The notes beneath the pieces are model-generated. The model was given only the letters and a program-made list of their open reading frames with translations, was not told the origin of the DNA and made no database searches. 64,000 bases of DNA from a virus. The stretch covers positions 1 to 64,000 of the IMG/VR virus record IMGVR_UViG_3300010354_000080; one strand, given 5' to 3'. How positions within the stretch are numbered: position 1 is the first letter of the stretch; each line of letters starts with the position of its first letter. The translations under genes and the position numbers were made by a program. Of the stretch, positions 51,720 to 59,400 are shown piece by piece.

Positions 51720-52289
51720 ATGAAAAAATTTTTACATCACAAAATACCTCAGAGTAGAGGGGGTGGGAACGAAACATGGAATTTGATAGAATTAAACGCT
51801 TATGAGCATGCGTATGAGCATGCTCTGGATTTTGTTTTATTTAGTTCTTCTCCGTCTTTTGATTGCAGACAACCCGGATGGAAACTACTTCCAGAAGATC
51901 TTAAAGAAGCAGTTAGAAAAGAAATTTCTAACAGGATGAAAGGTAACAAACTTGCTCAAGGGCGCGGAGAATCAAAAAGAGGGGCAAAAAATGGGATGTG
52001 GGGAAGGAAAGGCTCTCTTCATCCAGCTTTTGGTAGAAAAAGACCGCAAGAAGAACGTAATAGAATCTCTGAATCAAATAAGGGCCGCTTCTTTACAAAA
52101 GAGCATAGAAATAACATCTCTAAATCCAGAACTGGAACAAAAATGAGCGAAGAGTTCAAACTTAAAAGATCCAGAGATGCAACTGGCCGATTTTGGGTGA
52201 CAGATTTAGAAGGATGTGGTAGAATGCTAAAGAAGGGAACTCCTCTACCTCCAGGATATACTCTGGGGAGACCTAAAAAATCGCAGTAA
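51720..52289 (+). CDS. HNH endonuclease with NUMOD3 repeats
   Basis: 189 residues from ATG 51720; a Shine-Dalgarno is weak. N-terminus KKFLHHKIPQSRGGGNETWNLIELNAYEHAYEHAL has the His-His and Asn positions of an HNH core (H6, H7, H30 region). Then NGMWGRKGSLHPAFGRKRPQEE and FTKEHRNNISKSRTGT are NUMOD3-type helix repeats that bind the target DNA. The gene is AT-richer than nrdA on its left and is therefore likely mobile. Confidence 0.8.
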   Translation: MKKFLHHKIPQSRGGGNETWNLIELNAYEHAYEHALDFVLFSSSPSFDCRQPGWKLLPEDLKEAVRKEISNRMKGNKLAQGRGESKRGAKNGMWGRKGSLHPAFGRKRPQEERNRISESNKGRFFTKEHRNNISKSRTGTKMSEEFKLKRSRDATGRFWVTDLEGCGRMLKKGTPLPPGYTLGRPKKSQ

Positions 52290-52293
52290 ATTA

Positions 52294-52770
52294 ATGGATT
52301 TTGTAAAATTTATCAACGAAGGCTTCGAATCCCAAGAAAAATACGCCGAGAAGATTGGTAGCGTAGGTCCCACAATGCTGATGAAGTACGAGGAGAAACA
52401 CGGCTATCTTAGCGAGGACCTGCTCACCTACCGCTACGAGAAGGTCATCGAGTACTTCGGCCATCTCATGGAAGAGGCAATCGAAGCTCGGGTGTATGTC
52501 CCTCGACGCTCTTGGAAGAATAAGGAAAAAAGCTATATGGACTCTCCCGAACTTCGCCGAGAGTTTATCGCTGAGATGTACGATATTACTCTATTTTTCC
52601 GAGCCATTCTCGCCTACGCCGGCGTGACCGGAGAAGAGTTCGCCGAGATCGCCGCTCAAAAGCAAGCCTACAATCAGGTCCGCCCAGACCACAATATCAA
52701 CGGAACCGCTGAGGTTACCTCTAGCCCCTCCGAAGAGCTACAGGGCAACTGCGAATCCGCTTCCTTCTAA
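52294..52770 (+). CDS. All-alpha NTP pyrophosphatase, dimeric-dUTPase-like
   Basis: 158 residues. EEAIE (E60, E61, E64) followed by VYVPRRSWKN, and EFIAEMYDITLFF (E94, D97), form the EExxE...ExxD metal site of the all-alpha NTP-PPase superfamily (dUTPase/MazG/DUF1599). It fits beside nrdAB and a thymidylate-type enzyme, removing dUTP or another unwanted nucleotide. A short AT-rich start adjoins the HNH gene and GC-rich codons follow. The C-terminal 40 residues look flexible. dUTP specificity is inferred. Confidence 0.7.
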   Translation: MDFVKFINEGFESQEKYAEKIGSVGPTMLMKYEEKHGYLSEDLLTYRYEKVIEYFGHLMEEAIEARVYVPRRSWKNKEKSYMDSPELRREFIAEMYDITLFFRAILAYAGVTGEEFAEIAAQKQAYNQVRPDHNINGTAEVTSSPSEELQGNCESASF

Positions 52771-52775
52771 CTGCC

Positions 52776-52958
52776 ATGTCACCCTTTCCCCGTCAGCGTC
52801 TCATCTCCAAAATCGACGATTCCGCTTGCAGAAATTGCGCTGGGCGGGGATTTCTAATCATAGAACGAAACCGTCCTGGCGGAATCGTATTACCCAACGA
52901 AATTATAGAATGCGGAGTCTGCGATGGTACCGGAAAACGTAAAACAGATCAGGCCTGA
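52776..52958 (+). CDS. Small zinc-ribbon protein with DnaJ-type CxxCxGxG motifs (60 aa)
   Basis: Two DnaJ-like cysteine motifs: CRNCAGRG (C18, C21) and CGVCDGTG (C46, C49), forming a likely four-Cys zinc site. Basic tail. No J domain. Related small proteins occur in cyanophages, with unknown roles. It overlaps the next frame by 35 bases; that the overlap is so long suggests coupling. Confidence 0.65.
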   Translation: MSPFPRQRLISKIDDSACRNCAGRGFLIIERNRPGGIVLPNEIIECGVCDGTGKRKTDQA

Positions 52959-53409
52959 GACCAGAGTACTTGTACTTAACGCCTCGTACGAACCCCTCCA
53001 TATCACAAGCTGGAAGAGAGCTATCATCCTCCTGCTGAAGGAGAAGGCGCTTGTAGTCTCAGCCAAAGTCATTCGCCTAACCGAGTACATCCGGATTCCG
53101 TTCGCGAGGATCAATTCCGTCAAACCATCACGGGCTCTCATCTATAAGAGAGACGGGCATAAGTGCCAGTACTGCGGAGCTACGAGAAGGCTAACTATCG
53201 ACCACGTGGTTCCGAGGAGTCGTGGTGGCGGGGACACATGGGAGAATATGGTGGTAGCCTGCTCATCATGTAATACAAAGAAGGGTGACACTCTTCTCGA
53301 GCAGACGGGGATGAAGTTGGCGAGAAAACCCTTCGCTCCAGCCAACCGATTCTTGCTGAGTCTTATCGACTCCGACTCTCCCGAGTGGCTTCAGTACGCA
53401 TTCGGTTAA
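52924..53409 (+). CDS. Cyanobacterial-type HNH endonuclease family protein
   Basis: 161 residues. LVLNASYEPLHITSWKRAIILLLKEKA (17-43) is typical of a cyanobacterial HNH family, followed by YKRDGHKCQYCG (C81, C84), LTIDHVVPRSRGGGDTWENMV (D93, H94) and ACSSCNTKKG (C113, C116), a complete Zn-bound HNH. In cyanobacteria these are stand-alone proteins of uncertain function. The gene lies between the zinc-ribbon gene and the riboswitch; its stop codon is embedded in the GGTTAAAG box. Confidence 0.85.
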   Translation: MVPENVKQIRPETRVLVLNASYEPLHITSWKRAIILLLKEKALVVSAKVIRLTEYIRIPFARINSVKPSRALIYKRDGHKCQYCGATRRLTIDHVVPRSRGGGDTWENMVVACSSCNTKKGDTLLEQTGMKLARKPFAPANRFLLSLIDSDSPEWLQYAFG

Positions 53410-53411
53410 AG
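53404..53411 (+). promoter_or_regulatory. Putative late promoter box, variant GGTTAAAG, for the riboswitch unit
   Basis: GGTTAAAG overlaps the HNH stop codon (TAA 53407-53409). The riboswitch P1 begins at about 53420, only 8-9 bases after the box, so a start site some 7 bases after the box would give an RNA beginning with the aptamer. This agrees with the box acting as a -10-like element. Confidence 0.5.
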
Positions 53412-53419
53412 ACACATAG

Positions 53420-53534
53420 ATCGTTCATCGGGGAAATATCTGTACTTCTCCGACGGAAGTAGGCCGACTCGGAACGTAGTCGTTCATTCTCTATTCGGAA
53501 ATAGAGAACGCAAAAGCCGACTGAAGGAACGCAC
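53420..53534 (+). promoter_or_regulatory. Glutamine riboswitch (glnA / Downstream-peptide type)
   Basis: Conserved elements in order: CGTTCATC (53422-53429), a hairpin ending in CTCCGA, the diagnostic GACGGAAGTAGG (53452-53463), an extra hairpin (TTCTCTATT with AATAGAGAA, 53487-53508), and CTGAAGGAACGC (53521-53532). CGTTC (53422-53426) pairs with GAACG (53527-53531) as P1. This matches my memory of the glutamine aptamers of cyanobacteria and cyanophages, which often precede short DUF4278-like peptides, as here. Regulation is inferred; no expression platform is resolved. Confidence 0.8.
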
Positions 53535-53565
53535 CAGTACCCTAACAAGTAACGGAGCAAACCTA

Positions 53566-53709
53566 ATGTCCAAAGTAGTTTACCGCGGTGTTGAGTATGA
53601 CACTGAAAAGCGTCTTCAGTACCAGCAACAGATGCAACAGCAACCACAGCAGTATAATGAGATCTACCGTGGTGTGAAGTTTGTAAAGAAAGAGGGGGAG
53701 AAGGAATGA
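53566..53709 (+). CDS. DUF4278-like small peptide
   Basis: 47 residues. Two copies of the Tyr-Arg-Gly-Val motif, VVYRGVEYD (4-12) and EIYRGVKFV (32-40), separated by a Gln-rich linker, match the cyanobacterial DUF4278 pattern (YRGVxY). The gene is controlled by the riboswitch upstream; the start is 32 bases after it. Related short peptides follow the Downstream-peptide RNA motif in cyanophages. Function unknown; a role in responding to nitrogen status is inferred from the riboswitch. Confidence 0.75.
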   Translation: MSKVVYRGVEYDTEKRLQYQQQMQQQPQQYNEIYRGVKFVKKEGEKE

Positions 53710-53804
53710 GATCCATCAACGTCCTCCAGCTCATCAAGGAGCAGAAGCAAAAACAAGATAGGCGCCACAAAGCGTCCATCGCCCACCTGATTCAATCCAG
53801 GTAG
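53706..53804 (+). CDS. Very small basic protein (32 aa)
   Basis: ATG overlaps the stop of the DUF4278-like gene (ATGA). The sequence (MRSINVLQLIKEQKQKQDRR, then HLIQSR) is a single basic amphipathic helix. Translational coupling and position before a terminator support a real gene. Function unknown. Confidence 0.5.
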   Translation: MRSINVLQLIKEQKQKQDRRHKASIAHLIQSR

Positions 53805-53814
53805 ATTAAAGCTC

Positions 53815-53841
53815 GGAGGGGAGGAATCTTCCCTCCTTTTT
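53815..53841 (+). terminator. Intrinsic terminator after the riboswitch operon
   Basis: GGAGGG (53815-53820) pairs with CCCTCC (53831-53836), followed by five T at 53837-53841. It closes the riboswitch-peptide transcript, just before the next gene. Confidence 0.85.
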
Positions 53842-53847
53842 AATGTT

Positions 53848-54414
53848 ATGAGTTTTTACTTTTCTTTTGGTAAGCAAAAGCCTTCTCAAAGGGAGACGGT
53901 GTTTCAAGCAGCGGTTCTCTGGACAATACTCGAGCCTCTTATCGACTGGGTGCTGGATTTTGTAAACCGTAAAGTACTTGCTAAAGTTGACGGTAAAGCG
54001 CTAAAAACCGTCTTCGACGAGTTGGATATCTTCTGGCTTAGAAACAACTCCTCCAGGGAGTACGACGAATCACAAGTCCGGCTCATCATCGCTATGATAG
54101 TAAGGGCTACAGCTGATGGCCAACTCACCCGCCAGGAACTACTCGCCATTGTAGACTTCATCCAGCGCAAGTGGGTACCTCAGGAAGCTCTGAAGAAGAC
54201 TTTTACGCAAACAGACGAGGTCATCGAGGCGAGGGTGGTGGCAACAGTTGACGAGGCCATAGAGCTTTATCAGAAGAAATACGAAGAAAGGCCACTAACC
54301 CCAGAGGAGTTTGTGGCCAGTACCGCGGAGATCATCTTCCACGAGCCGGACGGGAGCGAAGCTCAAGCCCTTCTCGGTGGGAGGATGCAGATTAAGAATA
54401 AGCTTATATACTGA
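53848..54414 (+). CDS. Hypothetical protein (188 aa)
   Basis: ATG 53848 lies 7 bases past a terminator, so its promoter may lie upstream or read-through may occur. The N-terminal 45 residues have hydrophobic stretches (AVLWTILEPLIDWVLDF) that may be a membrane-interacting helix. Then come helical charged segments (SREYDESQVRLIIAMIVRAT, LLAIVDFIQRKWV). The C-terminus includes KYEERPLTPEEF. No family recognised. It converges with the methyltransferase 4 bases on. Confidence 0.5.
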   Translation: MSFYFSFGKQKPSQRETVFQAAVLWTILEPLIDWVLDFVNRKVLAKVDGKALKTVFDELDIFWLRNNSSREYDESQVRLIIAMIVRATADGQLTRQELLAIVDFIQRKWVPQEALKKTFTQTDEVIEARVVATVDEAIELYQKKYEERPLTPEEFVASTAEIIFHEPDGSEAQALLGGRMQIKNKLIY

Positions 54415-54418
54415 GCGC

Positions 54419-55618
54419 TCATAGCGCCCAGATGGGCTTCATCGTGTCCTTGGAGGCAGTGTTGTTCTGGCGCAGAATCGCTCCATTGGGCCTATCCACC
54501 CACTCCCGATCGCCGTCGAGAGCCGAAACAATCTCCTCCACCCAGTCCCTAGCCGTGCACGCGGGCACGTTCTGACACACCACGTTGCTGTGCTTGGTGG
54601 GGATGGAGACTTTCGCCGCGTAGTCATCTGGGAAACCCATGAGCCCAAGGCCCTCTGCAACGGTGAGCCAGCGGTCCTCGTAGGGATGCATGAGGTACGG
54701 CAGCGACTTCCACATCAGGGACTGCGTCCTGAACCAGGCCAGTTTCATGCTTCCGTCCATGATGTTCTTCCCGGCCTTTTTCTTCTCAAGAGTGTAATTG
54801 AGCCAACGCTTAGCCTTCTCGTCTTTGATGACTCGGGCCGCCTCTTCCAACCATCCAGAGTCGTAGATAACATTCCAGGTGGAGGTCATGCGCTCCGAAG
54901 CCACCTTGGAGAGGATGTCCTGCTTGGTGTAGCCGGCGTACTTCTCCTCGATAAACTGCCATAGGGGATCGGCGCTCGGCGTACCCTTGGTATTCACGGG
55001 TTCCGACGGGGCGAATCTTCCCTCCTTGAGGAACTTATGGAAGGGCTTAAAGTCCCGCTTGATAGGAGCCAGTACGGGGACTTTGCTTCCCTGCCACAGG
55101 AAAAAGAACGATCTGGTCCGCTCCTGGGGTACGCCATGGTTGATCGAGGTGGTCTTAATCAGACTCATGGAGTAGTCGTACTTGGCCGCAAGAGCGTTGA
55201 TTCGTTCGGCAAACTCCTCTCCCATCTTCGAGTACAGAGCGGGAGCATTCTCCACCATGATGGCCTTGGGTTTGATCTTGGACATGGCAAACTCTGACGC
55301 GTGGTACATGTGCATGTTGCTAGGTGCCGAGCAACCACGTGGGTTGTTCACCTTGTCGCCAGAGGTGGTATTGGCCATGGAGAGACCAGCGCATGGCGGC
55401 AGGCAGGTTACAATATCTACGTACTTGGAGGGATAATTACCCTCATCGAGGTTATGGAAAGGTACTTTGTCGAAGTACTTCAGGCAGTACTGATCATTGG
55501 CACCGAAGCTATTGCTCCAGGACGCGATCCACTCGGGCTCCTTCTCCAGTGCCAGAGTCGCTCCTACGGTGCTGCCTCCAACAAGAGGGATGATGTGTCC
55601 GTGGGTGTAAGTGGTCAT
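54419..55618 (-). CDS. DNA cytosine-C5 methyltransferase
   Basis: 399 residues. Motif I region LVGGSTVGATLALE (12-25), motif IV PPCAGLS with catalytic C76, motif VI ENAP (E123, N124), motif VIII QERTRS (Q165, R167, R169), and motif X-like QNVPACTARDWVEEI near the C-terminus. A long variable target-recognition segment lies between. No cognate restriction enzyme is next to it, so it looks like a solitary phage methyltransferase that modifies the genome against host nucleases. The target sequence is not predictable. It is the only minus-strand gene in this part. Confidence 0.9.
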   Translation of the reverse strand: MTTYTHGHIIPLVGGSTVGATLALEKEPEWIASWSNSFGANDQYCLKYFDKVPFHNLDEGNYPSKYVDIVTCLPPCAGLSMANTTSGDKVNNPRGCSAPSNMHMYHASEFAMSKIKPKAIMVENAPALYSKMGEEFAERINALAAKYDYSMSLIKTTSINHGVPQERTRSFFFLWQGSKVPVLAPIKRDFKPFHKFLKEGRFAPSEPVNTKGTPSADPLWQFIEEKYAGYTKQDILSKVASERMTSTWNVIYDSGWLEEAARVIKDEKAKRWLNYTLEKKKAGKNIMDGSMKLAWFRTQSLMWKSLPYLMHPYEDRWLTVAEGLGLMGFPDDYAAKVSIPTKHSNVVCQNVPACTARDWVEEIVSALDGDREWVDRPNGAILRQNNTASKDTMKPIWAL

Positions 55619-55641
55619 GGTAAGATGTCTTGTATACAGGG

Positions 55642-55664
55642 ACCTTAGACTGAAACTCTAAGGT
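55642..55664. repeat. Hairpin immediately before a late promoter box
   Basis: ACCTTAGA (55642-55649) pairs with TCTAAGGT (55657-55664), loop of 7. Its right arm runs into the first bases of the GTTTAAAG box. It may be an operator, or a terminator for incoming transcripts in either direction. Confidence 0.5.
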
Positions 55665-55670
55665 TTAAAG
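55663..55670 (+). promoter_or_regulatory. Putative late promoter box GTTTAAAG
   Basis: Exact box followed by ACTAATGATTAGG, ending 25 bases before ATG 55695. It is divergent from the methyltransferase and would start the 55695-58737 group. Confidence 0.65.
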
Positions 55671-55694
55671 ACTAATGATTAGGCGTTTGTACGC

Positions 55695-58028
55695 ATGTTA
55701 GACGAGGTTTTAAAGCCCGAGGATTGGGGCGTAGCTAGTAAGGACGAGTGGGTGGCGGATAGACCCCTCTCCGGCGAGGCCGTTATGCCCGCTCTTGAGG
55801 GTAGAGATATTGTGGGATTTAGCGAGAGTGTAGATTTTGCTATTAAGTTGGCTCCAGGCAAGCCTCCAAATGCTCAGCAGTGGACCGATGAGGGGGGTAG
55901 GCCAGTAAGATTCAATCCTTCTACGAAGTCTTGGTATCATATCGACCAGTCTGGAAAGAAGGACCTTCAGAAAAGACTAGATACTCAAGGGCAGCAGGAT
56001 AGAAGACCAGAGCCTAAGTCCGAGGAAAAACCTCTGCCTAAGCCCGCGCCTAAGAAAAAAGAGACGCCAGCGCCAGCGCCAGCGCCCGCTCCCAGCACAA
56101 AACCACCTCAGCCTCCCAAGGAGCGGGTTACACAAAAACAGCAAGAGCCACCTCCTGAAAAATCTCAGGAGCAAAGCACTTCTCAAAACCCCTACGCAAT
56201 AGATCAGTCGACTTCTCAATCAATATCCAGAGTAAAAAATCTTAGCTCCATTCCAGCAACGGATCCCGCGTTTAAATCTGGACAAGTGGCATTCAAGCAG
56301 ATAGATGAGCACTACTCCAAGCAGTCTCCTAACGATGAAGCTTTGTCAAGATTGTCGGGTAAAGGTGGCTTTGGTAATAAGATAATGACGGCTCTACTGA
56401 AAGATTTCGATCTAGATCAGCAGGTAGAAATCAAAAAGAAGACATTCGTAACTCCTCGCGATATTCTTCAGCAAGCGGGCCTTGATGTAAATAATCCTGA
56501 AAGAGTAAAGAAATTTCAGTCTTTGCTTCAAGGGCTCAACTCACACCTAGGTCCTGACGGAAACTGGAAAACGTCCCCCGTGCATTCTCTGTCCGAAGGA
56601 TTGGGATTTTTTGAGGCGGAACACATTCAGCACAGAGCGGATATGGCCGACTCGAGTACGTCTCCGTCGGATTTGAGAGTAAAAGCCTTTTCTGTGGGAG
56701 CCGACTTTGACGACTCTTCCTCCTGGGCTGATATGTCCCCTGATGAGATAGATCTTGCTTTCCATCTTCTCCCGACCGGGGCTCAGACGTCGCTGAAGAA
56801 GAGTGGATCACCAGATAAATACTACGATCCTCTATCTCCAGACGGACAGAGCAAGAATCCAACTGATCTTCGAGGAAGGCTAGCTCTATTTATGTGGGCT
56901 AAACAAGGTGGAAGAGATGGGTATTCCCTATCGGGCATGCAAAGGTCCCCTGGAGAGTTTCAGGTAGAGCACGTACAAGATCTGTCCTCTGGAGGTAAAG
57001 ATACCGCATCTAATTTTGTGATGTTACTCAAGAGAGTTAATGAGCCTAGGTCCAGTTTACCGCTTCCTACTTTTGTAGACCAGGCTTCTAGAAGAGCAAA
57101 AGAAGTACAGAAGAATCTTGCCGATCCTAGCGGAGAATTTTTACAAACAAGGCTCAAAGCGCTTCAGCAGAGAGGAATACATGACTCATTGAGTGATAGT
57201 TCCAATCCTCTAATGGGATCCATCTCTTCACTTTCCAGTCCAGAATTCTTCAAGCTAATACAAAAGAACTCCGAGTCGTTGCCGGAAAACCTTCGGCCAT
57301 CCGCAGATGATTTTAATAAGTTTGCCGATAGCATAAATTCTATAACCGACCCCAACACCAAGATTTCTGACCTTAGCGCCCCGCAGATGAACCAGCTTCT
57401 ATCCTCAATGGAGGAGTTTGGAGCTGATTCAGATAAAGTAAAGGAATACATAGGGAGATCTGTATTCAACAATTACCACGACGGTAATAGAATACAGTCT
57501 ATAAAATCTGATGGCACAATTGTGGCTGGTAGAGGTGGTACTAATGGAGCACCGGCCCCTTTGCAGTTTCTGGAAAACAGGCTCCTAGGCAGACCAGAAT
57601 CCGTAACTCCAGAAGAATACCAAGCTGGATTATCATCCGTATCCAAAGCTCACGATGATATAAGAAACGCCAGAAACTCCCTAATCGAGCAAGGTGGAGG
57701 AGATTTTGCGGAATTTCATGAGACTCTTGGCCAGTCCCTGATGACAATATGCGGATTAAGTGACTCTTCTCCAGAGTGGATAAAAAACCGAAAAATTAAC
57801 ACCAGAGACCTTTCAAGAACAATAGAAAATTACATCGGGACATTTCCACCAACAAGGCCTGTAAGGGGAGATCTTGCTAGTCTTTACGTTTCCGCCGCTT
57901 TAGACTATCATGGGGTTAGCAAAGAACAACTTGACAATCCCGAACTAATTAAAAGAAAAGCTGAGAGAACAAAAGTACTAAAAATCAAGTCAGTACTCGA
58001 TCAAATAACGGGTGGTAATCAATCATGA
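55695..58028 (+). CDS. Late protein with proline-rich linker and embedded HNH-like motif (777 aa)
   Basis: Residues 1-100 contain a compact region with WTDEGGRPVRFNPSTKSWYHID. Residues 100-165 are a Pro/Lys/Gln-rich linker (PKPAPKKKETPAPAPAPAP). Residues 390-470 hold LALFMWAKQGGRDGYSLSG, then FQVEHVQDLSSGGKDTASNFVMLLKRVNEPRS, which has the EH...GGKD...N...N arrangement of HNH nucleases. The remainder is helical. Under a late box, it may be a virion-associated or DNA-processing nuclease. No homing module (NUMOD) is seen. Confidence 0.6.
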   Translation: MLDEVLKPEDWGVASKDEWVADRPLSGEAVMPALEGRDIVGFSESVDFAIKLAPGKPPNAQQWTDEGGRPVRFNPSTKSWYHIDQSGKKDLQKRLDTQGQQDRRPEPKSEEKPLPKPAPKKKETPAPAPAPAPSTKPPQPPKERVTQKQQEPPPEKSQEQSTSQNPYAIDQSTSQSISRVKNLSSIPATDPAFKSGQVAFKQIDEHYSKQSPNDEALSRLSGKGGFGNKIMTALLKDFDLDQQVEIKKKTFVTPRDILQQAGLDVNNPERVKKFQSLLQGLNSHLGPDGNWKTSPVHSLSEGLGFFEAEHIQHRADMADSSTSPSDLRVKAFSVGADFDDSSSWADMSPDEIDLAFHLLPTGAQTSLKKSGSPDKYYDPLSPDGQSKNPTDLRGRLALFMWAKQGGRDGYSLSGMQRSPGEFQVEHVQDLSSGGKDTASNFVMLLKRVNEPRSSLPLPTFVDQASRRAKEVQKNLADPSGEFLQTRLKALQQRGIHDSLSDSSNPLMGSISSLSSPEFFKLIQKNSESLPENLRPSADDFNKFADSINSITDPNTKISDLSAPQMNQLLSSMEEFGADSDKVKEYIGRSVFNNYHDGNRIQSIKSDGTIVAGRGGTNGAPAPLQFLENRLLGRPESVTPEEYQAGLSSVSKAHDDIRNARNSLIEQGGGDFAEFHETLGQSLMTICGLSDSSPEWIKNRKINTRDLSRTIENYIGTFPPTRPVRGDLASLYVSAALDYHGVSKEQLDNPELIKRKAERTKVLKIKSVLDQITGGNQS

Positions 58029-58501
58029 ACGATAGGTTTTCCGGAATTATAGAAAATACCCTATATAAGCTGGATACAACGCTTGAGGAACTTGGACTCT
58101 CCTCCGACGAACTCTACGCTTACGCCAAAAAGTATAAATTTAACACGAACGAACTAGAGTCGTTCATAAAACAACACCACAAATTGTCCCAAAATAAGCC
58201 TCAGAAACTTAATTTAACAGAAGCCGACTACCTTGAGATACTAAGAAGAAAGAAGCTTAAAGAGGGTGCCAATTACGCCGATTCCATGGTATTCTATAGG
58301 GGTAAAGTGCTGGGGCGTTGCCCGGCAGGGACTACGCGCGCGGGCAAGACGTGCATCCCTGGCGCCTCAGCCACGCCGAAAGGCGCCGGGTACAAACAGA
58401 CCGATTTAGGTGGACTATCACAGGCTCAAGTTCAAGCTCTTTCCAAAGCCCAGTCCACCGAGGATATCATCAAAGCCCATAAGAAACAAAGTAAAAAATG
58501 A
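58025..58501 (+). CDS. Hypothetical protein with Cys-rich GC-rich patch (158 aa)
   Basis: ATG overlaps the previous stop (ATGA). Residues 1-85 are helical. At about 96-118, LGRCPAGTTRAGKTCIPG has a Cys pair in a CPAGT...TCIPG arrangement of the kind seen in some phage proteins. The C-terminus (DLGGLSQAQVQALSKAQSTEDIIKAHKK) is a coil or helix that looks like a signature I have seen in large phages but cannot name. The codons around 58310-58395 are distinctly GC-rich compared with its AT-rich first half. Confidence 0.5.
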   Translation: MNDRFSGIIENTLYKLDTTLEELGLSSDELYAYAKKYKFNTNELESFIKQHHKLSQNKPQKLNLTEADYLEILRRKKLKEGANYADSMVFYRGKVLGRCPAGTTRAGKTCIPGASATPKGAGYKQTDLGGLSQAQVQALSKAQSTEDIIKAHKKQSKK

Positions 58502-58737
58502 TCGAACGTATCACAAAGCCCATCCGCTTCGATAAGGATGTGCCATGGCTCGTAGTAGCCCATGACGGAGAGAAATTCTTCGTCGCCAAGGAAGATGTAA
58601 TCGCGGAAGACCCCGAGATGGAGCTAGTGGAGATGGGTAGTCGCTCCCTGCTCCAGTGGGCCATGGAGTACGACTACCCGCTCCGCCGGTTCGTGAAGCT
58701 TCAACGGATCCTCGTTGAGAAGTATTTCGGAGCCTAG
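58498..58737 (+). CDS. Small hypothetical protein (79 aa)
   Basis: ATG overlaps the previous stop. Beta/alpha composition, acidic (PWLVVAHDGEKFFVAKEDVIAEDPEMELV), ending in a basic helix. No family found. Codon use is again C- and G-ending as in the core genes. It precedes an HNH gene by one base. Confidence 0.55.
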   Translation: MIERITKPIRFDKDVPWLVVAHDGEKFFVAKEDVIAEDPEMELVEMGSRSLLQWAMEYDYPLRRFVKLQRILVEKYFGA

Positions 58738-58738
58738 C

Positions 58739-59359
58739 GTGATTATCACGAATAAATACGAGAGGTGGTATTGGGCCCTCATGAATAGGGCTCTGTCCAG
58801 ACACGACATCTCTGAGCGTGTTGAGAAACACCACGTATTTCCTCAATGCGTTTACGGAAAAAATTCTTTCGTGGTTAAATTAACACGAAGAGAACATTAC
58901 GTTGCGCATCTGCTCCTTGCCAAGTTTTTAGGGAAGCAACACCCAAAACTATGGTTAGCGATAACTAGAATGAATAAGCCTAGCGTTTATAACTCTAGGC
59001 TATATTCCCTAGCTAGACAGAAAACTTCTGAATGGAGGTCTCTGAAAAACAGAACAGAGCTAGATTACTCTAGAGTGCTCCCACGGATTCATAGGAATAA
59101 TTCTCTGCTTCAGAATCGGCCTTGGAAAAATTTCAATGTAAAGAAAGATAACTTGATTTTCTGGAAGAAGGCCGATGTTGTATACGATTTGTACATCAAT
59201 AAAAAGTATCCAGATAAGCAGATGCATTCCTATATCTGCGGAAAGATTGACTTACCGGTGAGTAAGCTAAAGATACTTAGAAACATGATCAGATTGATCG
59301 ACAGTGGCTGGGTCCCTAGCCAGGATGAAGAGTGGTTACAGCTGACGCAATCCAGCTGA
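58739..59359 (+). CDS. HNH endonuclease, EHH/LTxREHYxAH family
   Basis: 206 residues from GTG 58739, one base after the preceding stop. VEKHHVFPQCVYGKNSFVVKLTRREHYVAHLLLAK carries H31, H32 and H53/H57, the core of a phage HNH group. The closely similar gene at 63445 shares the same block. It has a helical C-terminus with no NUMOD motif. AT-rich relative to the preceding genes, it sits just ahead of the thymidylate-synthase-fold gene. Confidence 0.8.
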   Translation: MIITNKYERWYWALMNRALSRHDISERVEKHHVFPQCVYGKNSFVVKLTRREHYVAHLLLAKFLGKQHPKLWLAITRMNKPSVYNSRLYSLARQKTSEWRSLKNRTELDYSRVLPRIHRNNSLLQNRPWKNFNVKKDNLIFWKKADVVYDLYINKKYPDKQMHSYICGKIDLPVSKLKILRNMIRLIDSGWVPSQDEEWLQLTQSS

Positions 59360-59364
59360 TCCTA

Positions 59365-59373
59365 TGATAGAAT
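59365..59373 (+). promoter_or_regulatory. Host-like extended -10 promoter
   Basis: TGATAGAAT (-10 TAGAAT 59368-59373), 28 bases before ATG 59401. CTATGA (59362-59367) and TCATAG (59378-59383) form an inverted repeat around it, which could be an operator. Confidence 0.6.
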
Positions 59374-59400
59374 ACTCTCATAGTTTTTACCAGAAAGTCT

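Noticed and set aside
51784-51792. TGATAGAAT inside the HNH gene at 51720
   Set aside because: No gene starts at the expected distance and the region is AT-rich, so it is not called as a promoter.
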